From the NCBI GenBank assembly GCA_023248025.1, contig JAHFFI010000003.1, positions 1 to 37,369 of the forward strand: a DNA stretch of 37,369 nucleotides, given 5' to 3'. The notes beneath the pieces are model-generated. The model searched no databases. It was not told the DNA's origin and was given only the letters and a program-made list of their open reading frames with translations. The DNA is from Candidatus Omnitrophota bacterium (GTDB lineage: Bacteria > Omnitrophota > Gorgyraeia > 2-02-FULL-51-18). The first letter of the stretch is position 1, and each line of letters opens with the position of its first letter. Both the position numbers and the translations under genes were made by a program. Below are positions 26,713-36,572 of this stretch, in pieces.

Positions 26713-27161
26713 AAATTCTCTGGGAATATTTTTTACTCACGCTGCGTTTTATGGCCGGCCTTCTTTTTATCTATTCGGGCTTTCTTAAGTTGATCCAACC
26801 CGTCGAATACTTTCAATTCGCGATGGGCCTATATCAGTTCGTTCCGGAAAATCTGATACCGTTCTTCGCCTTGATCATTCCCTGGCTTGAGCTGATCACC
26901 GGCGCCTTTCTTTTTCTGGGGTATCTCTCGAAGCCATCCTCTTTTGTGCTGCTCTGCCTCACGGTGCTATTCCAGATCGTCATCGGACAGGCCGTTTTCC
27001 GCGGTCTTCCCATCGAAGAATGCGGCTGTTTCGGCGGACTCATCCATTTCTCGCCTTGCCAAACATATATTTTTGATTCGGTGGTTTTGCTCGTTCTATT
27101 GGCGCTCACCCTATCACCCCGCAATTCCTTTTCTCTGGACTCCATTATTCTCGAAAACTAA
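26709..27161 (+). CDS. MauE/DoxX-like membrane protein
   Basis: RFMAGLLFIYSGFLKLIQPVEYFQFAMGLYQFVP, GLPIEECGCFGGLIHFSPCQTYIFDSVVLLVLLAL; ATGA overlap with the DsbA-like gene. Confidence 0.88.
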   Translation: MKILWEYFLLTLRFMAGLLFIYSGFLKLIQPVEYFQFAMGLYQFVPENLIPFFALIIPWLELITGAFLFLGYLSKPSSFVLLCLTVLFQIVIGQAVFRGLPIEECGCFGGLIHFSPCQTYIFDSVVLLVLLALTLSPRNSFSLDSIILEN

Positions 27162-27194
27162 GCCAACCCTATTCCGGGCGGATTAAGGCGTTGG

Positions 27195-28418
27195 TTACTG
27201 GTAGCGAAGCGCTAGGATGGGGTCGAGTTTTGAGGCTTTGATGGCCGGATAGATACCGAAGAGAACTCCTACCTGCACCGAAGAAAAAGTCGCAAGAATG
27301 ATAGCGTCCATCCCTATGATCGGCGGATTTTCCCGGAACACCAATCCCAGTAAAAATACGACTACGAACGAGCCCAAGAGACCCGCGATGCCGCCTGTGG
27401 TGCTCACAATCGTGGATTCCACCAGGAACTGAAATAAAATATCGCGCGATTTTGCGCCCACCGCTTTACGGATTCCTATCTCGCGCACGCGCTGTGCGAT
27501 ATTGGCCATCATCACGTTTAGGATGCCGATACCACCCACGATCAGAGAAATTCCCGCTATCGCGCTGAAACCGATTTTCATATTTCTCAAGGTCTTGCGT
27601 GATTGTTGATACTGTTCTTCCTGAGTTTGCACTTCTATATCTTCAGCGCCGTGGCTGGCCGCAAGGATACGAGTCGCCTCTTGCTGCACACGCGTGATGT
27701 CGCGTTGCCGGCTCACAACATAATCGATCTGGGCAACTTCCTGTTTATTATTGAATTTTTTCGACAGAACCGTATACGGAACGTATATTTTTTGATTTTC
27801 ACTTTCGAGCACGTTCTGTTTACGGCGTATTAATTTTCTTTCTTTTAGAAGCCCCACCACATCAAACACATGTCCGCCTATCTGTATCGGCTGACCGATC
27901 GGATTGACCCGAGACCCAAATAGGCTGCTTCGCGCCCCCGCCCCAATAACACAGACACTCCGGGCGGATTCGAGGTCTTCGGACGTAAGCAATCGTCCGT
28001 TTTCAAGACGTTGTTTGTCGATTGAAAAAATATCGGGCGTGGAGCCCGTGATTTCCAGATAATTCTGATTTCGTCCTTGAAAATTCACTTCTTTATAATC
28101 CGCGGCGGATGCCGCCACAAAACGAATCATCGGAATTTCTTTTTTTAACGCGTCGGCATCGTCGAGGGTAAGAGGCTTTTTTAATTCTTCACGCTTGATG
28201 CCATTCACAACGGGAATTTTGGGAGTGATGGTGGCTTTTTTCAATCCTCCAATCTCGTTGAGCTGTTTAAGCCAGCCGCGTTCGATACCCGTCATTAGGG
28301 ACATCATAGCTATCAGCGCGATAACACCCACAATAATACCGAGAACGCTCAAGAAAGAACGGAGTTTATTGGCCCAAAGCTCTTTTAGACCGACAAGTGC
28401 GCATTCTTTGAGCAGCAT
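27195..28418 (-). CDS. MacB-type ABC transporter permease
   Basis: ELWANKLRSFLSVLGIIVGVIALIAMMSL, MacB periplasmic core, GGIGILNVMMANIAQRVREIGIRKAVGAKSRDILFQFLVES. Confidence 0.93.
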   Translation of the reverse strand: MLLKECALVGLKELWANKLRSFLSVLGIIVGVIALIAMMSLMTGIERGWLKQLNEIGGLKKATITPKIPVVNGIKREELKKPLTLDDADALKKEIPMIRFVAASAADYKEVNFQGRNQNYLEITGSTPDIFSIDKQRLENGRLLTSEDLESARSVCVIGAGARSSLFGSRVNPIGQPIQIGGHVFDVVGLLKERKLIRRKQNVLESENQKIYVPYTVLSKKFNNKQEVAQIDYVVSRQRDITRVQQEATRILAASHGAEDIEVQTQEEQYQQSRKTLRNMKIGFSAIAGISLIVGGIGILNVMMANIAQRVREIGIRKAVGAKSRDILFQFLVESTIVSTTGGIAGLLGSFVVVFLLGLVFRENPPIIGMDAIILATFSSVQVGVLFGIYPAIKASKLDPILALRYQ

Positions 28419-29488
28419 TAGGAAGTCGGCTCCTCGAGATAAACTTCTTCGCCTGCTTTTAGTCCGCTTTTAATTTCTACAAAGTCAGAACTGCTTGTGC
28501 CTGTCTGAACGGGACGCTTTTCGGACGACATTCCTCGCTTGGCCACAAAGCAGTAACTTTCATTTCCGTCTCGGAAGACTGCCTCCACCGGTACCGCTAG
28601 GACATTTAGACTTGTTTTAACGACGATCTCAATATTCGCATTGGCACCCAGCGTAAATTTGCCTTCATTATCGGTGATCTGGATCTGGGCACGAAATTGG
28701 TTGGCTGTGTCGGCTTTTGTCGCCGCTTCATCGATCTTGGAAATGCGGCCTTCGTCCCGTGCCTTGGGTTCGCTGTCGAGCCAGAAAGTAACGGGCATGC
28801 CGAGTTTCAAAAAGGAACGCTCGACATCGTTTACATATATTTCTATACTTTTTTCGTCAACATTGGTGATGGTCATAAGTGCCTTCGAGCTGCCATCACT
28901 GGCTTTCGCGACGATCTCACCCTCCTGAATGCTCATATCGGTGACAACCCCTGAAATGGGCGACGTGATGGTGATCTTCTGTAATTGTTCTTCTACGGCT
29001 TCGAGATCTCTTTGAGCCATTTTGTAATCGAGCTCGGCCAATTTAATCGCCGTCTCCGCTTCCTTGAATTGCGAAGCTGAAATCAGCTTCTCGTCATAAA
29101 GCGCCTGCTTGCGGCCGAAGTCTTCTTTCAGATTGTTGTAACTGATATCTGTCTTCTGAAGCTGCATTCTCTGACGGTCAAGCTGCGTCTGAATCAGCGC
29201 CTCGTCAATCTTTAGAAGCAGATCGCCCGCTTTGACAGGCGCGCCTTTTTCCACCATCACTTTCATCACTTTTCCGCCGGCTTCCGAATAAATAGAGACC
29301 TTGTTGGCCGAGATAATGGGTCCGCGAAGCTTCACCACATCCAACACATCCCGCACCTCTGCTTTGGCTTTTTTAAGCGGTCCTCTATTTTTGCCGTCCT
29401 CGTCTTTATTGCCGGAGAAGAATACGAGAAGACCCACCGGGATAAGCACCACGGCCAGAGCGATGATAATAATTTTAATTCGGTTCAT
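28418..29488 (-). CDS. HlyD/MacA-type membrane fusion protein
   Basis: N-terminal TM, VMKVMVEKGAPVKAGDLLLKIDEALIQTQLDRQRMQLQK coiled coil, ITSPISGVVTDMSIQEGEIV. Confidence 0.92.
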   Translation of the reverse strand: MNRIKIIIIALAVVLIPVGLLVFFSGNKDEDGKNRGPLKKAKAEVRDVLDVVKLRGPIISANKVSIYSEAGGKVMKVMVEKGAPVKAGDLLLKIDEALIQTQLDRQRMQLQKTDISYNNLKEDFGRKQALYDEKLISASQFKEAETAIKLAELDYKMAQRDLEAVEEQLQKITITSPISGVVTDMSIQEGEIVAKASDGSSKALMTITNVDEKSIEIYVNDVERSFLKLGMPVTFWLDSEPKARDEGRISKIDEAATKADTANQFRAQIQITDNEGKFTLGANANIEIVVKTSLNVLAVPVEAVFRDGNESYCFVAKRGMSSEKRPVQTGTSSSDFVEIKSGLKAGEEVYLEEPTS

Positions 29489-30357
29489 AAACGCTCCAAG
29501 GCTTCTTTTGCTTGTTTGTAATTCGGATTGATCTTAAGCGCTTTTTCAAACGAATCCTTCGCTTTCGATTGGACGCCGAGGGCCTTCCAGGACTGGCCCA
29601 GCGAATAAAGAATATCGGGATAGGTTGGGTGGATCTGGAGAGCCTTCTCATAGTGCTCGATGGCCTCTTTGTGCATTTCACGCATGGAATAAATATCGCC
29701 GAGTGTCTTGGCCGTGAGCGGCACCATCCCTATCTTTAATTGACTGAACATACCGCCGCTGTAGTACGAAAGACCCAACTCGTAACCACCGATAGCATGC
29801 AAAGGATCAAGCTGGGTTGCTTCCTGTATCTCTTTTTCGGCTTCAATATGCTTCTTTTTTTTTCGATAACACATCGCGAGATTATTGTGCGCATTCGCAT
29901 ATCCTGAATTCAGACGGATCGCTTCTTTGAATTCCTCGACCGCTTCGTCGAATTTGCCGTCTTTAAAATACGCCGCCCCGAGGTCATTGCGGTAATCAGG
30001 ATAGGTCGGCGACATGCTGACCGCTTTTTTCATGGTCGCGGCCGCGGCCGAGAAATCGCCTTTGGCGGCAAGCGCCGTTGCGAGCATGTGATAATAATGA
30101 GGTTTTGCCGCTGTTTGGTCCAAAGCCTTTTCATAAAATTCCACGGCCTTGTCATAATCACCCGCCAAGCGGTGGAAATTGCCCATTAAAAAATAAAGTT
30201 CGTGCTGTTCCTGCTCGGAAGATTTCTTCTTCGTTAAAAATTGAAGTGTTTCTTCGAGAATACCACGAATCTTGGTGCGCATTTCAAGGCTCGAGCAGGG
30301 AGCGCATTCATGAACATCCTGAGAAAGCCCGGTTCCGCACAATTCACATTGACTCAT
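29485..30357 (-). CDS. TPR repeat protein with N-terminal zinc-ribbon-like CxxC pair
   Basis: MSQCELCGTGLSQDVHECAPC, then tandem TPRs (DYRNDLGAAYFKDGKFDEAVEEFKEAIRLNSGYANAHNNLAMCYRKKKKHIEAEKEIQEATQLDP…). ORF extends to 30372; ATG at 30357 preferred. Confidence 0.88.
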   Translation of the reverse strand: MSQCELCGTGLSQDVHECAPCSSLEMRTKIRGILEETLQFLTKKKSSEQEQHELYFLMGNFHRLAGDYDKAVEFYEKALDQTAAKPHYYHMLATALAAKGDFSAAAATMKKAVSMSPTYPDYRNDLGAAYFKDGKFDEAVEEFKEAIRLNSGYANAHNNLAMCYRKKKKHIEAEKEIQEATQLDPLHAIGGYELGLSYYSGGMFSQLKIGMVPLTAKTLGDIYSMREMHKEAIEHYEKALQIHPTYPDILYSLGQSWKALGVQSKAKDSFEKALKINPNYKQAKEALERL

Positions 30358-30361
30358 GAAA

Positions 30362-31027
30362 TTACCCCACACCTAATTTTCCGTCTTTAAAATAAATTGA
30401 GCGAACCGCCCATTCAGCCACATCCGCTTCGTGCGTCACCAGCACGATGGTCGTGCCGCGCTGGTTCAATCTTTGTAAAATACTCATGATTTCAACGCTG
30501 GCCTTCGAATCAAGATTACCGGTCGGTTCATCCGCCAATAAAAGCGACGCATTGTTGGCCAGCGCACGCGCGATCGCCACGCGCTGCTGCTGTCCACCCG
30601 AAAGCTGCACCGGAAGATGTTTGGCGCGGTCGGCAAGACCCACAGAGGTCAAAAGTTCCCGCGCGCGTTCCCAGCGCTCCGCCTGAGGCATACTCGTATA
30701 CACCAGCGGAAGCTCTACATTTTCCAATGCAGACAGCCGCGGTAAAAGATTGAAATTCTGGTGCACAAAACCGATCTTTTTATTGCGCACTTCGGCCAAC
30801 GCATCCTCGTTTATCTGACTCACGTCTTGTCCATCGAGAATGTATTTTCCCGCGTAATTCTTGTCCAGACAGCCCAAAATATTCATGATCGTGGATTTTC
30901 CGGAGCCTGACGGCCCGCGCAACGCCACGAAATCGCCCTTTTCGATCTCAAGCGAGATCCCATCCACGGCTTTGAGTTTTTCCGCACCCATCGGGTAGAT
31001 TTTCGTGATGCTCTCCAAGCGGATCAT
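30362..31027 (-). CDS. MacB/LolD-type ABC transporter ATPase
   Basis: Walker A LRGPSGSGKSTIMNILGCLD, signature QLSGGQQQRVAIARALAN, Walker B LLLADEPTGNLDSK, H-loop VTHEADVAEWA. Confidence 0.96.
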   Translation of the reverse strand: MIRLESITKIYPMGAEKLKAVDGISLEIEKGDFVALRGPSGSGKSTIMNILGCLDKNYAGKYILDGQDVSQINEDALAEVRNKKIGFVHQNFNLLPRLSALENVELPLVYTSMPQAERWERARELLTSVGLADRAKHLPVQLSGGQQQRVAIARALANNASLLLADEPTGNLDSKASVEIMSILQRLNQRGTTIVLVTHEADVAEWAVRSIYFKDGKLGVG

Positions 31028-31039
31028 TCATTTACTTTC

Positions 31040-32614
31040 TTAGGGGTTCGGATTATCGAATAAAATACCGTTCTTCTGGAGCGTGATGCCAATGGTGCTC
31101 CAAAGTCTCACGACGGAACGGTGGTAGTCGACGACAGCGCCAATGCGTGAAACTGCGGAGTTGGCCAGATCTTCCTGAAAAGACAGGACCTCAAAACTCG
31201 TGGAAAGACCCAGTGAGTATTTTTTTTCTTCAGCCTCGAGATTCTTTTTCTGCAAGCTGTACGCAACGTCCGCGACTTCTACGCGCTTGATAGCCGTTTG
31301 TATCAATCGTACGGCACTTCTCACTTCTTTTACTATCGTCAACCGCAAATCCCGCAGTTGAAGTTCCTGCTGTTTTAACGCATTCACACTCGATTCGTAA
31401 GTCGCCTTGTCGGCCCGGTTATCCCAGGGGTAACTCACGGAAAGCGATGCATCCCAAGATCCAAAATCGCCGCTTTTTAATTTATTGAAACTATTAGCCG
31501 ACTGAGCGCCGGCACCGCTCAAAGCATAATTGGCGTCCAAAGTGACGTCGGGTAAAAGCGCGTTTCCGGCAACCATGAGATTAATCTTATTGTTCTCGAG
31601 TTGTTTTACCGCTTGTTTATAATCGGGACGATTGGCGAATGCCTGCTCAAGACACCAGGTCAGATCAGGCAACTCCGCTTTGAAATCAGGACTGATTTTG
31701 TCGATGGTGTCGATGCGGCTATTCCATTGGCGGATGTCCTCGATATTGAGGATCTTTCTTAAATTATCTTCTGCCTCCAGCACCGCGTTCTCGGCCTGGA
31801 TCACATCTTCCTCACGGGATGCCGCTGTGGCCTCTGCCTGAAGCACATCGGTGTACGCCCGGTCGCCCAGCATCATCGCCCTTTGATTTCTGTCTTTGAG
31901 GGACTGCGCCTGAGTGTAAGCAAGTTTCCGCGTTTCGAGATTTTCACGCGCCTCTAAAATATCCCAGTAAGCGAGCTCGGCATTGGTGATCTCATCATGA
32001 ATGCTTTGCCGCAAATCTTCGAAGGCAATCTTGTAACTATTTTCGCTAATGCGGATGGAAGCCAATGTGACTTTCGAACCAAATCCGGACAAAATAGGCT
32101 GGGATAAAGAAAGTGTCGAAGAGGATGAATAGCTATGTTCACTGCGGCCGGAACGGCTATGTGTCAGGTCCGCGCCGATAGTGCCGCCCGTTGGAAGTTT
32201 GCGTTCCAGCCCGCCGCTGGTCGAAACAGAATCACTGAGAGAAGGACTCTCATCCAGTTCGGCTGCGGTACGGCCTCGCGCAAAACTCGTCGAAGATGTA
32301 AGATTGGTGTCAAAATCCGCCTGGTTCGATGTGACATCCCGTTTAGCGGTGTCGAGACCGAGATACGACACACGAATGTTAATATTTTTGTCTAGCACGA
32401 TGCGCAGGCAGTCTGTCATAGAAAGCTTCCATACCGGCTCTGTCGGTTCGGCTAAAAGCTGCTGGGCGTAGGAATGGGCTTCGAGTGTATCCAGCTGCTG
32501 GCGCACAAGATCGTCGCGTTTGAAATTAAGAAATTTTTCGCCCTCTTTTGCCTCAGCATTGAGAGTACACAGAGGTAAAATAAGAATAAACGCCGCTAGA
32601 AGCTTTTTAAACAT
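31040..32614 (-). CDS. TolC-family outer membrane efflux protein
   Basis: Signal peptide; MTDCLRIVLDKNINIRVSYLGLDTAKRDVTSNQADFDTNLTSSTSF, two long helical repeat regions, LGLSTSFEVLSFQEDLANS. Confidence 0.92.
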   Translation of the reverse strand: MFKKLLAAFILILPLCTLNAEAKEGEKFLNFKRDDLVRQQLDTLEAHSYAQQLLAEPTEPVWKLSMTDCLRIVLDKNINIRVSYLGLDTAKRDVTSNQADFDTNLTSSTSFARGRTAAELDESPSLSDSVSTSGGLERKLPTGGTIGADLTHSRSGRSEHSYSSSSTLSLSQPILSGFGSKVTLASIRISENSYKIAFEDLRQSIHDEITNAELAYWDILEARENLETRKLAYTQAQSLKDRNQRAMMLGDRAYTDVLQAEATAASREEDVIQAENAVLEAEDNLRKILNIEDIRQWNSRIDTIDKISPDFKAELPDLTWCLEQAFANRPDYKQAVKQLENNKINLMVAGNALLPDVTLDANYALSGAGAQSANSFNKLKSGDFGSWDASLSVSYPWDNRADKATYESSVNALKQQELQLRDLRLTIVKEVRSAVRLIQTAIKRVEVADVAYSLQKKNLEAEEKKYSLGLSTSFEVLSFQEDLANSAVSRIGAVVDYHRSVVRLWSTIGITLQKNGILFDNPNP

Positions 32615-32682
32615 AAAGCTCTTTCATGCATTAGCATTACTTAACAATAACATAAACCTATTAACATATAAAGTCAAATATG

Positions 32683-34338
32683 CTAAAGAGAAGTGCCTGG
32701 CTTGTATAAAGTTATGCGGCTGCGGCCTAAGGATTTAGACTGATAAAGCGCCTGGTCAGCGAAGCGCACGAGGTCTTCTCCACTCTGCACTTCCTTCGTA
32801 AGACTGGAGCAAATCCCCGCGCTCAAAGCCGCACGGAACGATCCCTCTTTCGCGGAAATGAAAGACTGTTCTTCAAACGCGCGCTTAATCTTCGTGACTG
32901 CTTCTTCGGCTTTTTCCAGGGGACAATTGATGAAAAGAACGGCGAATTCATCGCCGCCGTAACGCGCCGCGACATCCATACCGCGCACATTTTTTTTGAT
33001 AGTCCTCGCCAGGGAAATAAGGACTGCATTGCCTTCTTCATGACCATAGCGGTCATTAATCTGCTTGAAGTGATCAATATCAAGCATGGTGTAGCAGACT
33101 TCCTGACCGGTTTTTTTGGCATGCTCAAATTCTTTTGCCACTCTCAAAGAAAGATACCTCTGCCCGTAAAGCCCGGTCAGTCCGTCCGTTATCACCATTT
33201 TCTGCAAGCGTATATTTTCAGAAAATGAAGCTAGCCGTTGGTAAGAAGCGCATACAATGTAGGAAGAAAGGCATACGGCCATGAGCGGCAGAGGGTCCAG
33301 CAGAAGATTGAAACGACTCAAAAAAACCCACCCCGTCAGATAACTTCCGATCAATTCCAGTAAAAGGACCACCAATTGTGTTACAACAGAAACGCGGTAA
33401 AAAATGAGGCTTACCGCCATCGTTAGAACCAGAAGAAAGAGTTTCATCCTCCAACCGGAGAAAAGCGGCGCCACAAAATCTTTCTGAAGCAGCATCAGCG
33501 TTTCGTTCGCATTCACGTAAATACCTGCGATATAGCCCAGCGGCGTATTGTGGATGTCGTGAAAAATGGGGCTCACGGCGCCCACCAGAAGAATTTTATT
33601 TTCGAGCGCTTTCTTGGGAAAACCTTTCATCAACGCCTTCCAAAGCGGAATATAGGAGAAATGTTCCGGAGCGTAACGGTAGGAAAGCGTATGCGGCTCC
33701 GAGTCGGTGATACCGCGCTCTTCGAGGCATTGTCTAGTTTCTATCTGCCTAAAACGGCAGGCGGTCTCCGCGGCAAAAGAGTAAACGGGTTTGTGGCGGT
33801 CGCGAAACGTCGTGATAAACCGGCTTCTGCGATGCACAAAATCTTTATCCAGTATTTTATCGACGAAGCCACAAGCGAATGCCGACTGCTTAAATTGCTC
33901 GAGCGGCTCGATATAACCGCCTTCGGTGCCGAAGTAACTGGCGATGACAATATTTCCGGATTTTTTCAGAGCATCCGACAACCACTGGTCATCTTCCGGG
34001 TAAGCGCCTTTTCCGACAAATGTAAGATCAAGACCAACCACTTTTGGCTTGTACTCCAAGAGTGTTTCCAGGAAAATGGCGAACACTTCCCTCCGCCAGG
34101 GCCAAGCACGGTTCAATCGCCGGTAAGATTCGTCGTCCACCCCGATAACGACAATATCGTCTTTGTCACGCATTTCCACAGGCGATGTCTGCGAACGCAA
34201 AATAAAAAGCGTATCGGTCAGTCTTGAGTTTAATGAAGTCACAAAAGGAATGCTCGGAAAAACCAAAAGTCCGAATAAGACCAAGGTGAGTGAAAAGCTC
34301 GTAATGACGGTATTTTCCGAAGCCGACTTAAAATACAT
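32683..34338 (-). CDS. CHASE2-domain diguanylate cyclase (GGDEF)
   Basis: N-terminal TM, CHASE2-like DDIVVIGVDDESYRRLNRAWPWRREVFAIFLETLLEYKPKVVGLDLTF, three TMs, GGDEF LTGLYGQRYLSLRV…DIDHFKQINDRYGHEEGN…ARYGGDEFAVLF. Confidence 0.94.
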   Translation of the reverse strand: MYFKSASENTVITSFSLTLVLFGLLVFPSIPFVTSLNSRLTDTLFILRSQTSPVEMRDKDDIVVIGVDDESYRRLNRAWPWRREVFAIFLETLLEYKPKVVGLDLTFVGKGAYPEDDQWLSDALKKSGNIVIASYFGTEGGYIEPLEQFKQSAFACGFVDKILDKDFVHRRSRFITTFRDRHKPVYSFAAETACRFRQIETRQCLEERGITDSEPHTLSYRYAPEHFSYIPLWKALMKGFPKKALENKILLVGAVSPIFHDIHNTPLGYIAGIYVNANETLMLLQKDFVAPLFSGWRMKLFLLVLTMAVSLIFYRVSVVTQLVVLLLELIGSYLTGWVFLSRFNLLLDPLPLMAVCLSSYIVCASYQRLASFSENIRLQKMVITDGLTGLYGQRYLSLRVAKEFEHAKKTGQEVCYTMLDIDHFKQINDRYGHEEGNAVLISLARTIKKNVRGMDVAARYGGDEFAVLFINCPLEKAEEAVTKIKRAFEEQSFISAKEGSFRAALSAGICSSLTKEVQSGEDLVRFADQALYQSKSLGRSRITLYKPGTSL

Positions 34339-34391
34339 AGTCTCTCGCTTTAATGGTAAATCATCGTTAATTTTATTATACTAGTTGGCAT

Positions 34392-35834
34392 ATGAAATTA
34401 ATAATTGTATGTTTATGTTTAATAATTTTAGTTTGTCCTCAGAGGCAGGCCATCGCGGCTGAAAGCGGCCAAACCGATGATCGCTCCAGTGCAGCGCTGC
34501 GCGTGGACAATTCGCTCACCGCCGAAGAACAACAGAAAGAATCCGAAAAAAATTTAAAACACAAAAAAGAAGACCAGACCAAGGAGCCCTCCTTTCTTTT
34601 TGGCGGCTCCTTTACTTCGAGCTATCGCTATTATAAAAACCTAGACAATATCGAAGCAGAGGAAGATTTTTTAAAATGGAGCTGGCGGCAGGATTTGTAC
34701 TTGTGGGCTTATTACCATTATAAAGATACGGTCACGGTATACGCGCGTGTATACAATTCATACGTCGATCGCGGGGTAGGGCAAACCTACACCGGTATCG
34801 GTGCGGACTATGAGGGACCTGCTCTGAACGCCCTCTTGGTGAATATCAATTTAAACAAAATAAGCCCTATTCCCGGCGCGTTGACGCTGGGACGCCAAAG
34901 CCTGCGTGTCGGCCGCGGAGTCGTTTATTCCGACATAAATGACGGGGCACAAGCAGAACTCGTCATGGGCAACCTTCACTTTAAATTTTTTGGAGCTAAA
35001 TCCAGACCGCGTGAGGACAATATCGATTTTAGCGTGCCCGGCTTTGACAAAGAAGGAGACCGCGTTTTCTGGGGACATGAGACGGCCTACACGGGGATCC
35101 CTAAAACAACGGTTTACGGTTTTGCGCTTGTCCAAAATGACCAGTCTTCCGAAAATACCGATAGACCACAGCAGTCATTTCATTATAACTCTCATTATTT
35201 GGGCACAGGATTCACTTCAAAGTTAGGCGCTAATGAATTATGGGCCGAGGGTTCCCTGGAAAGAGGTGAAACATTTACGGATGCCTCGCAAACTACGTTA
35301 CCAAAATCCAAAATAAAAGCGTGGGATGCACTTGCGGGTGTCAAGCACCGATCCACCGGCTTTCTCAAACCCGTTTATGAAACAGAATTTGCTGCCGGCA
35401 CAGGCGATGAGGATAGACTCAGCGTAACCAACGTGCTGGGGGGCAACACCGACGCGGTGGACAAAAATTTCTTATATTTTGGTTCTTATGCAGCGGGTTA
35501 CGCGCTTCAGCCCCAGCTTTCTAATATCATGATCTGGACTCTGGGGGCATCCTGCCAGCCGCTGGAAAATGTCAAAATGTTCAAAGATTTCGCGATTGGG
35601 AGCAAGCATTATTTTTACTGGAAAGATCAGAAAAGAGGGCTTATCTCAGACCTGGAATCAAGCGGAACCGAAACTTATGTCGGTGAAGAATGGGATTTTT
35701 ATATGCACTGGAAGGTAAACGAACAACTTCGGTGGATTCTGCGCTACGGGGTTTTTATTCCGAGTGACGGGTACCCTGCGACCTCAAGAGACGATACGGA
35801 GTATTTTTTTCTTTCCACAACCTACTCTTTTTAG
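34392..35834 (+). CDS. Alginate-export-family outer-membrane porin
   Basis: Signal peptide; LTLGRQSLRVGRGVVYSDINDGAQAELVMGNLHFKFFGAKSR; terminal …YFFLSTTYSF with C-terminal Phe typical of outer-membrane barrels. Confidence 0.82.
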   Translation: MKLIIVCLCLIILVCPQRQAIAAESGQTDDRSSAALRVDNSLTAEEQQKESEKNLKHKKEDQTKEPSFLFGGSFTSSYRYYKNLDNIEAEEDFLKWSWRQDLYLWAYYHYKDTVTVYARVYNSYVDRGVGQTYTGIGADYEGPALNALLVNINLNKISPIPGALTLGRQSLRVGRGVVYSDINDGAQAELVMGNLHFKFFGAKSRPREDNIDFSVPGFDKEGDRVFWGHETAYTGIPKTTVYGFALVQNDQSSENTDRPQQSFHYNSHYLGTGFTSKLGANELWAEGSLERGETFTDASQTTLPKSKIKAWDALAGVKHRSTGFLKPVYETEFAAGTGDEDRLSVTNVLGGNTDAVDKNFLYFGSYAAGYALQPQLSNIMIWTLGASCQPLENVKMFKDFAIGSKHYFYWKDQKRGLISDLESSGTETYVGEEWDFYMHWKVNEQLRWILRYGVFIPSDGYPATSRDDTEYFFLSTTYSF

Positions 35835-36115
35835 TCTTCAAATAAGTCGCCGACAACCGTGGGGGTTATGGACCCGTCTTCTTTGCTCTCATAGGCCGCC
35901 ATGGCTGAATCTTTTGCTTTAATAGTTTCCTCGCGACTCTGTGCGGCCATTTGATGATAATCGCTCGGCGCCAGGTCGGAAACCCCCATGCGTCCGTTTA
36001 CGCGAATACTAATGCCTTGTGTGGATGCCTCATCATTATTGTAGTCAGCTAACGCGGGCCCCGCGAAATTAAATGCGCCTAAGAGTATCAAAATAAGAAA
36101 AGTATTCTTTCTCAT
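35831..36115 (-). CDS. Small secreted protein, tandem family member 1 (C-terminal SITPTVVGDLFED)
   Basis: Signal peptide MRKNTFLILILLGAFNFAGPALA; shares ASDY-type motif and TPTxxGxxxED tail with 36573..36893. Confidence 0.65.
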   Translation of the reverse strand: MRKNTFLILILLGAFNFAGPALADYNNDEASTQGISIRVNGRMGVSDLAPSDYHQMAAQSREETIKAKDSAMAAYESKEDGSITPTVVGDLFED

Positions 36116-36372
36116 TTTTTACCGTTGCGGAGATACATATTATGCTCTCGAAAATCCGCAGCCGAAGCGTCGGAGCCTGTGGCTTCCCCGTTAGAATACC
36201 CCGTCCGGCGTATTGCGCTATATTTCTTTATATCATTGGTCAACGATTCTTGCCTGTCATTACGGTAACCTGAGGATGATTCGTCGGCTCCGTATATGTC
36301 TGAGAATTCTTGGCCCCACGCTTGATAACTTAATCCCAGGAGGAACGCTGTCACCAATATAATATTTTTCAT
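36112..36372 (-). CDS. Small secreted protein, tandem family member 2
   Basis: MKNIILVTAFLLGLSYQAWG signal peptide almost identical to member 3; YRNDRQESL motif; ATGA overlap with member 1. Confidence 0.7.
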   Translation of the reverse strand: MKNIILVTAFLLGLSYQAWGQEFSDIYGADESSSGYRNDRQESLTNDIKKYSAIRRTGYSNGEATGSDASAADFREHNMYLRNGKK

Positions 36373-36572
36373 AATTAAACTCCCATTCTTCCGGCACCAC
36401 TCGTTACCCCGGATTCAATCATCTCACTACTATTCATAAAAGCTATTAGGAAACATCTAAACTTCGCCATGTTGCTAATCCCCTTAATCAAAGCATACAT
36501 GAAGATACTTGGGTTTTCAATAGACGTTAATAGACAAAATACTTTAATATATGCGCACTCAGCTAATTCTTT

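Noticed and set aside
33550-34227. 225-aa + strand ORF antisense to the CHASE2-GGDEF gene
   Set aside because: The minus-strand CHASE2 domain is clearly coding; this frame has no domain signal.
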